Positions 57,878-64,000 of a stretch of DNA of 64,000 bases are shown piece after piece; within the stretch, counting starts at the first letter, position 1, and every line of letters starts with the position of its first letter. The DNA lies in contig OZ038470.1 in NCBI GenBank assembly GCA_964036295.1, forward strand, positions 13,025,578-13,089,577, given 5' to 3'. The notes under the pieces were generated by a model. It had not been told where the DNA came from. It saw nothing but the letters and a program-made list of their open reading frames with translations, and did not search any database. The stretch comes from Plumapathes pennacea. Lineage: Eukaryota; Cnidaria; Anthozoa; Antipatharia; Myriopathidae. The translations under genes were made by a program, and so were the position numbers.

Positions 57878-57997
57878 CGCAGGGTTGACCGTTCCCGCTC
57901 TCCCCGCCGTTCCCGTTCTGGATCCCCCATACGTCACCGCTCCCCGATACGTCGATCCAGGTCCTTTTCTCCCGGAAGACGTCTCGGTTTGGACTAA
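52529..57997 (+). CDS. SR splicing factor, SRSF4/5/6 (B52) type
   Basis: Exons 52529..52663, 53392..53462, 53742..53873, 54372..54441, 56821..56894, 57098..57191, 57453..57517 and 57883..57997 join in frame to 251 residues. RRM1 spans about 7-76, with RNP2 VFVGRI and RNP1 KNGFGFVEF (39-47). A Gly-rich hinge follows (about 83-106). RRM2 (about 118-191) carries the SWQDLKD heptapeptide (134-140), hallmark of two-RRM SR proteins, split across an exon junction. An RS tail (193-251) contains [19 protein letters not shown] and RRSRSRSFSP. Such proteins bind exonic enhancers and recruit the spliceosome in the nucleus; RS serines are SRPK/CLK targets. The RS tail is short compared with SRSF4 and SRSF6, closer to SRSF5, so I give no exact symbol. 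Intron 4 (2.4 kb) is much longer than the others. Confidence 0.92.
53294..53312. repeat. (ATC)n microsatellite
   Basis: About six atc/cat units in intron 1 of the SR gene. Confidence 0.9.
53966..54130. mobile_element. MITE with terminal repeats CAGTGCTCGACATTAA
   Basis: Left end CAGTGCTCGACATTAAGG, right end ccgttaatgtcgagcactg. The interior repeats ggttgcccggc and gttgccccgggc. 165 bp, in intron 3 of the SR gene. Confidence 0.85.
54442..56820 (+). other. long intron 4 of the SR gene
   Basis: At 2,379 bp this is about three times any other intron of the gene. It contains T-rich and A-rich tracts (55884-55900, 56740-56760) and no recognised transposon. Two-RRM SR genes in other animals often carry alternative poison exons that limit their own expression. 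I could not identify such an exon by eye. Confidence 0.5.
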
Positions 57998-58186
57998 CAA
58001 GACTATACGGCCGCTAATTAAGTTTAACACGTGTTTAGTTTTTACATTAGCTGCAGCACACACATTCGCGCAGGAAATAGAGGCCTTTGAGAAATTTAAA
58101 AGTTGTATGTCGTAAAATGTTTCGCGATCAAACTACTTGGCTTGGACTACGATCTTAACGCAGCTGTATTCGCGATTGTAAACTTC

Positions 58187-58192
58187 AATAAA
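58187..58192 (+). promoter_or_regulatory. polyadenylation signal AATAAA
   Basis: AATAAA 190 nt past the SR gene stop codon, followed by a T/G-rich stretch near 58205-58230, as expected for cleavage and polyadenylation. Confidence 0.65.
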
Positions 58193-58832
58193 ATGTTGAA
58201 GCCGTCAACTCCTGGTTGTGTGCAAATTGTCTGCTGGGTTTTACAATAAGGGAAACATGCTTCACGTTTAAAGTGACGTCATCGCGTTGGTTGAACATCT
58301 TCACATGCTCGTGACGCTTTGAATATCCAGAATTGATAACAAACGTTCAGCAAAGCCACATTCACACTAATACTAAAAGTAGCTAACTACATCTGACTTC
58401 CCGTAAAATAATACTAGTGGCTTCGTTTCTACATAAATTCCCATTACTCACCAACGTAGCGGTTCCTCCACGCTGCCCACCAAAGTTTGATCGTCAGATG
58501 GCTCCCCAGAACACCTCGGGTTCAATCAGTACGCTCGATGGCAAAAGTGCCTTCGAGCTCACCGTTCGAGATGTGCCTTGACAGAGAACTCCAACTCAAC
58601 AGAGATCCGTCTTGATTGATTCGTCTTTGAATGACATGTATTGTATACCTTTGTTTAGGACTCTTATAATTCAAACGGATACCCGTAAATAGATTTATTT
58701 CATTCTAGTAATTCCGAGAACACGCTAATGAAATTATATATCGCACCGTATATGACACATTATCTGCCTTGAGGAATAATTCAAAATACATTCTTGATAC
58801 GTATTACGTATATACGTACTGTAGCAAGTCTT

Positions 58833-59001
58833 AAGCCTGGTTCACATGAGTAAAGCAAGCGCAAGCGCAAACGCAAACGCAAGCGACCGGTTCACACGAT
58901 AAGATTTGTAAAGCAAGCGTAGACGCAAGCGCAAGAGAATGGAAAAGTTTTCATTCTCTTGCGCTTGCGTTTCCGCTTGCTTTACCGTGTGAACCAGCCT
59001 T
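58833..59001. mobile_element. hairpin MITE with (GCAAGC)-rich arms
   Basis: Left arm aagcctggttcacatgagta then aagcaagcgcaagcgcaa; right arm the complement, ending gtgaaccagccttta. Lies in the convergent spacer between the SR gene and ABCF3. Confidence 0.8.
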
Positions 59002-59124
59002 TAGGGTCATCCAAACCATTGCGACTAATTTAAGATAGCAGTTTTGTTTGGCTTGAAAGCGTAATTTACCTATCTTGGCATTGATTTCTTTCTTTAATAT
59101 AGGAAACTAAAACTGGAGTTATAA

Positions 59125-59298
59125 ATATGCCATTTCCGAGATGCATGTTGCCTCTATTTCAGAACGACGCCTAGTGTGAAATCCTTCTTTGATTTGTATG
59201 ATTGGCAATAAACAAGCGTAAACTCATTTTCACAAGAAAGCTTTCACACCAGGCCTCACTTTGAAACAGGAGCAACTTGCATCTCGGAAATGGCATAT
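59125..59298. mobile_element. MITE with about 55-bp terminal repeats
   Basis: Starts ATATGCCATTTCCGAGATGC and ends gcatctcggaaatggcatat. The arms extend through a tttcagaacgacgcct-type segment to tgtgaaa/tttcaca. 174 bp, non-coding, between the SR gene and ABCF3. Confidence 0.85.
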
Positions 59299-59381
59299 TG
59301 ACTCGAGTCAACGGAGCAATCCAAACTTAAACGCGCTGGTACTTGAAATTTTAAGGGTGCCTAGACGAGGTTACTGTTGCA

Positions 59382-59411
59382 TTTTATTTATTTATTTATT
59401 TATTTATTTAG
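59382..59411. repeat. (TTTA)n tract containing minus-strand AATAAA hexamers
   Basis: Seven tttattta-type units lie 70-100 nt past the ABCF3 stop codon. On the transcribed strand each reads AATAAA, so the repeat can supply polyadenylation signals for ABCF3. Confidence 0.6.
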
Positions 59412-59479
59412 CGCGTGTAATGGTTTGATTATTACTATATTATGTAGCTACAGCCGCACAAGGCGAACAGAGTTTGTCA

Positions 59480-61848
59480 TTAAATGTCAAAACGGAAGAC
59501 ACTTTGAAGTTGGTCCTCTAGTGTCCGCCTGTACTGATCGTATCCCCCTTCCAGCCGAGTGACTGTCCCGTTTCCACATACCCACACCTCGTTACATACG
59601 CTCTGGATGAGACGCTCGTCGTGCGACACTAGCACTACTCCCCCCTGCAGTCAAGAGACAAATAAGCAATCCGTCAATATCGCACGTTATATAAAGTATC
59701 TTCTGAACAGGACTCGCAAGGCCTTATGGGACCTTATATACCTTGAATTCCGTTAGTGCTTTGCCGAGAGCTTCTATCGTCTCTGCGTCCAAATGATTCG
59801 TAGGTTCATCCAGGACCAAGAAGTTGGGGCTAAGTAAAAGTAAACGGAGACAAGACAAAACAGCAAGAGTCAGACACGCGAGGCAAAGATAACATGGATC
59901 AATAGGCTGCAAAATGCCAGCTGCATTAAACCCATACGAGTATAATATCACAACTACTGCCAGTGCTATAACTACAACTACTACTTCTGCTACCACTACC
60001 ACTACTACTACAACTACAATAACAACTACTTTTACTACTACCACTACTACTACTACTACTACTACCATCACCATTACTGCTGCTGCTGCCGATACTACTA
60101 CTACTTCTACTACGACGACGACTCTTCTGATAAACTTCACACGACAACCACCACCACCACGACAACACATATCATCATCACAGCCCAGACTACTACCACG
60201 ACCACTGCAGGTGCCTCTACTAACACTATTACGACCACCACTGCTATCATCTCTACTACTACTAAGGCTGTCGTGTACTTTGCCAACAACTGAATGAAAG
60301 TGTTATTTTCAAAGCATTACTTGGACATGCTCACGACAGCGAACACGACTCTGCTCTTTTGTCCACCAGACAAACTAAGCACAGGTCTGCTGGCCAAATC
60401 AGACGACACTCCATAACGAGCCAGCTGCTGACGGTAAACACCCTCCGTGAGACCTGTCAATCAAATTTTAAAACATTGTGTCAGGATTCTGACATCACAG
60501 GAAAATGGCAGATACGTATACCGCTTCCCCTCAGACCCACTCCTCAAAAACACTGAAAAAAAAAAACGATGACTTGACCAGAGGAAGGGAGCCTCAGCCA
60601 AATATATCGAAGAGGAATGCAAAGTTTTCGAAAGCCCAAAATAATTCTCACTTATTCGACCGAGCAATTCACCTATTTCTTCTTCGTCACGTCTTCAAAT
60701 CTTCATACGTTACCCACCTGGGAATTTGGAAGCAAGAAATCCCATCGCTGATTGGTCAAATGCCAACTGATCGACATGGTGTTGGCTGAAATACCCTAAT
60801 TTCAAATTCCTGTGAAAAACAGGCCAATCATGAACATAAGACGGACCAATCACAAAAGGAACGCTTGATAAAACAGTCTCCAAACCCACCCCACCCCCAC
60901 CCCTCCGGGTATCGTCTGCGTACATTATTTGACATCACTTCCGTTTGTTAGCGCTCATCGCCATAACTACCAAACTCGAGATGTTTTTGTGCCGCACAAC
61001 TACTGCTATAAAAAACAAATTGTATCTGAGTATCAATAGGTATCTGAGTATCAAGCCTAAGCTCTGCGTTTCTTGGCTAAATCTTGAGAGTCTACAAGTG
61101 TTGCACGAACTATGATTTGTCACGTATGTTTCTTTTTTGCGCAATGGCCGCTGATTTGGAAATAGGTGCTCGTAGGCTCTAGAACCTACTTCCACGAACA
61201 ATTTCTCTCAACATACCTGTGACAAATCCTCAAGCCTGATTTGGGTTCAAACTCTCCAAGCAAGATTTTCAGGAGTGTTGTCTTGCCGGTACCATTTTCA
61301 CCAACCTACACGAAGCAGCAACAAACTTGTTGATAAGACAACAAGCAACAATGAAATAAAGACAGTGAATCATAGGAACCCATTTTACTGACGTGAAGTA
61401 CAGGCGACTTACCAGCGCTATTCTGGACTCCATGTTGGTTGGCAGGTTTACTTTGCTGAAGAGCACTTTGTCCGGTTCGTAATAAAATGAAACCTAAAAA
61501 AAAGTACAATTCGCAAGTTACGAGTCAAAGTTCCTTTCTAAAGAAATATCAATTCCAAGCTAGAAGATATATTATGGAGGCGAGCAATTATTAGAAGACA
61601 TAAGGACAAAAAGTCGAGTCTAAATTCAACAGCAGAACAGAACAAAATACCTCATCCAGCTGCAGAATTGGAGGCGATAATTTCTCACACTCTGGGAACC
61701 TGAAGGCAAAGGTAAAATATATCAGCTTCAATGTAAAAAATGGCGCCACAAGGAGGGACAAAAATAGGAAGAAATACAGTTTCGTACAGGCAACGGTAAT
61801 CTAGCAGCAGAATAGAAGCAACATGAACACTAGCAGAAGGACTAGTAA

Positions 61849-61881
<33 letters not shown>

Positions 61882-61915
61882 TAGTTGTTCTTGTTGTTGT
61901 TGTTGTTCTTGTTGT

Positions 61916-61961
<46 letters not shown>

Positions 61962-63915
61962 GCAGGTACAAGTATTAGCAGTAGTAGTAATAATTGTAGC
62001 GTGTAGTGATGTCGCCATTATTGTCGCTGTAGCAGGAGCAGTGCAAGCAGTGATTCTTACTTCAAAACAACAGGGGGATCAATGATGACTGCCTGGATTT
62101 CCGGTCTGTTGACGAAAAGCATCGACAGCAGCATGAACAAGGTAACACTATATTAGACAACTCACTCGCATCCTCACACAAAAGCATACAAACAACCAAC
62201 AGTACCTGCAGGTACAGTCACCCCTACCAACATAGAACACACGTCATATACACAAGCACATGTACACGTACATACAAAAAACAATAGATCTCACGACGGA
62301 ACAATATTGAGGAAGCAAAGATGGGGCTGTCGTACAGTTTTTCTAGTGCCTTGATTCTGCTCTGGACAAGAGAGGCCCTCTTAGCATTGTATCTGAACTT
62401 GTCGATAAATGCCTGTAAAAACAAACAAACACTAAATCAAGCTGAAGACTATCAAAGTGTGCAGCTTTTCCTTTCATCAACACATTTGGCTAACCTTCAA
62501 AATCTAAGCCTTAAAAACCAATATTTCTCCTTCAGTCAAATGTATCCCAAAATGGCGGGTAGCAACTTACCTGCAGGTGCTGTCTGTACAAAACTTGGGC
62601 TTCGTATTCCTTCTGTTGGTTCTTCAACTTCTCTGTTTTTGTTTTCACAAAATGCTGGTCATAAAAGTAAATCAAAGAGTAGCTTTATAGACTGATCCAG
62701 AATAAATTACGGATATGAACGCGGTACAACTAATAAAATATGAGATGAACATTCTGAGGTCATGAAAGTTCCTCATGTTATGACGTGGAAAGATCAGTCG
62801 GCTCCATTTTCTTGACGCAATGGAAATTGATTGTCGAAGCTACACCAAGAAACAGCTAGTAATTCCCAGCTCCATTTCCTTAGAATACATAGACCCCACA
62901 CCCAGTCTCTCACCGCCTTTTGTATTATTCTTGGGGGAGGGGAGGATCCGATCGCATGTCACTACGGAGCGCTATCCTGTATTGATTGATGAACGAAATA
63001 GACGCACCTCGTAATTCCCCTTGTAGTAATCCAGCTTCTTGGAATGCATGTGTAAAATATCCGTGGTTACTGAGTCCAGAAAACTTCTGTCGTGAGAAAC
63101 GACTAGTATTGTAGTGGGCCAACCCTGAAACGAGACAACGACGTTCAGCAGCTGACTCACTCGGTCTCAGATCCCACCCAAACGGCGGGAATAAAAAAGA
63201 CTGGGGGGGGGGGAAGAGAGAAAGCACAGTCACTTCCCCCGTGTTGTTACAAATTCCCGCATGTTTTCTATAACTCAAAACTTTACTGGTGCATACACGT
63301 ACCTGTAAATACTTCTCCAGCCAAAGAACTGCCTTCAGGTCCAACATGTTCGTGGGTTCTGGTAAGTAAGGGATAATTTGGCTTTATTTTTAAGACTGAC
63401 ATTTATGGTGTAGTTATGTTTCCTTTTAAAAAAAACGTACCGTCCAGCATGAGAAGATCAGGCCTGGGAAGATAATAAGAAGAACATTTAGCACAAAAGT
63501 GCAGAATTAGGAACACCAGACATCCCATTTCACCCAAAAAAAATCTGGAAAATATTGCATCTTTAAAGCTGCTCAGATCCAGAACGCATTTGATGCAAAC
63601 CTCTGCGCCGCGTACGAATTTTAAACGTTCAACACCAGTGTACAAATTTTAAACGTTCAACACCAGTGTACAAATTTTAAACGTTCAACACCAGTGTACA
63701 AATTTTCTTGACCAAATATAATGTGCAGCAAGGCATTTGAGACCTGTATCTACGGCCTTTTTTTTTTTTTTTTTTTTTTTTTTCAAGTGATATGCTCCAC
63801 TTGCAGTTTTGAGTTAAAGATGAGAACAACCATCCTGCTGTTGAATTTTTCTCCTTACCTACTGAACAAAGTCCTGGCCAAGGCCAAGCGCATCCTCCAA
63901 CCGCCAGAAAGCTCT
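59480..63915 (-). CDS. ABCF3: ATP-binding cassette sub-family F member 3, 3' half of the gene
   Basis: Exons complement(59480..59644, 59742..59829, 60321..60453, 60718..60809, 61217..61305, 61413..61493, 61651..61699, 62061..62105, 62336..62412, 62571..62654, 63008..63124, 63303..63358, 63441..63463, 63859..63915) give the last 384 residues in one frame; the gene continues past the right edge. Visible parts in order: ABC signature LSGGW and MRLALAR of the first nucleotide-binding domain, Walker B/D-loop LLMLDEPTNMLD, H-switch [10 protein letters not shown], the charged linker ([18 protein letters not shown]), then the second domain with Walker [25 protein letters not shown], signature [20 protein letters not shown] and LVSHDERL. 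It has no membrane segments, as expected for ABC-F proteins, which act in the cytosol around translation; yeast Gcn20 is the relative. Sequence order and linker fit ABCF3 better than ABCF1 or ABCF2. Confidence 0.93.
59925..60290. repeat. (ACT/ACC)n trinucleotide tract in an ABCF3 intron
   Basis: Irregular act, aca and acc triplets over more than 300 bp, generating poly-Thr frames on one strand and poly-Val or poly-Ser on the other. None is a gene. Confidence 0.9.
61850..61962. repeat. (AGC)n, (TAG)n and (TTG)n microsatellites
   Basis: Three adjoining trinucleotide runs in an ABCF3 intron. The TTG run gives a spurious poly-Leu frame. Confidence 0.9.
63443..63463 (-). other. ABCF3: 23-nt microexon of ABCF3 (63441-63463)
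   Basis: This exon contributes only PDLLMLD plus partial codons, including the Walker B aspartate of the first nucleotide-binding domain. It has a good acceptor (attatcttcccag) and a G|GTACGT donor. Since 23 is not a multiple of three, skipping it would shift the frame. Confidence 0.85.
63610..63705. repeat. 27-bp tandem repeat, three and a half copies
   Basis: The unit aattttaaacgttcaacacc then agtgtac is repeated almost without change in the ABCF3 intron between 63463 and 63859. Confidence 0.9.
63756..63783. repeat. poly-T tract in an ABCF3 intron
   Basis: A homopolymer of about 28 T on the plus strand, prone to length error. Confidence 0.9.
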
Positions 63916-64000
63916 CTGGTAAACAGACAATTACACACATTAGAAGCCAGTGGTATAACCAAAATATTCATATCATTATTATCGTTATTTTTTTATTTTA

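Noticed and set aside
59724-60297. Poly-Thr, poly-Val and poly-Ser frames
   Set aside because: They are translations of a trinucleotide repeat in an ABCF3 intron; only the 59742-59829 part of the minus frame is a true exon.
61885-62085. Poly-Leu plus-strand frame
   Set aside because: It is the TTG microsatellite in an ABCF3 intron.

Overview
The window looks like nuclear DNA from an anthozoan cnidarian, most likely a stony coral or close relative. This is inference from the gene content: spliced animal genes with GT-AG introns, secreted proteins combining PAN/Apple, EGF, FN2 and ILEI domains, an intronless rhodopsin-family receptor, and many short inverted-repeat DNA elements in introns and spacers. 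Nothing suggests a prokaryote, organelle or virus. All exon models were built by hand from splice consensus, phase continuity and remembered family similarity; no alignment was run.

Region 1 (1-20,900) is gene-poor. It holds an (AAAT)n tract, inverted-repeat elements, the 3' end of a non-LTR retrotransposon, a 5.6-kb satellite array of about 320-bp monomers (6,688-12,300) that becomes a dimeric higher-order repeat in its second half, a 176-bp tandem repeat, tRNA-derived SINE-like repeats and hAT fragments. The one gene candidate is a three-exon minus-strand gene of unknown function (13,458-14,410). It starts about 90 bp from a perfect RFX X-box palindrome, with CCAAT boxes and NRF1-type sites alongside.

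Region 2 (20,980-31,670, plus strand) holds two tandem paralogues for secreted proteins. The first (292 aa) is signal peptide-PAN-EGF-ILEI. The second (342 aa) has the same layout plus an FN2 domain on one phase 1-1 exon. Shared exon lengths and phases show a tandem duplication.

Region 3 (32,454-33,437, minus) is an intronless class A GPCR. Region 4 (35,433-52,034, minus) is a complete 28-exon UBE4B gene (1,086 aa) for a U-box ubiquitin-chain elongation factor. Head-to-head with it, about 0.5 kb away, is an eight-exon SR splicing factor of the SRSF4/5/6 type (52,529-57,997, plus, 251 aa). Region 5 (59,480 to the right edge, minus) is the 3' half of ABCF3, a cytosolic ABC-F ATPase; its first exons lie outside the window.

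UBE4B, the SR protein and ABCF3 are housekeeping genes for ubiquitin-chain extension, splicing and translation-linked functions. The two PAN-EGF-ILEI genes and the GPCR are the lineage-flavoured part. The introns are a catalogue of MITE-like families, several present in more than one copy.
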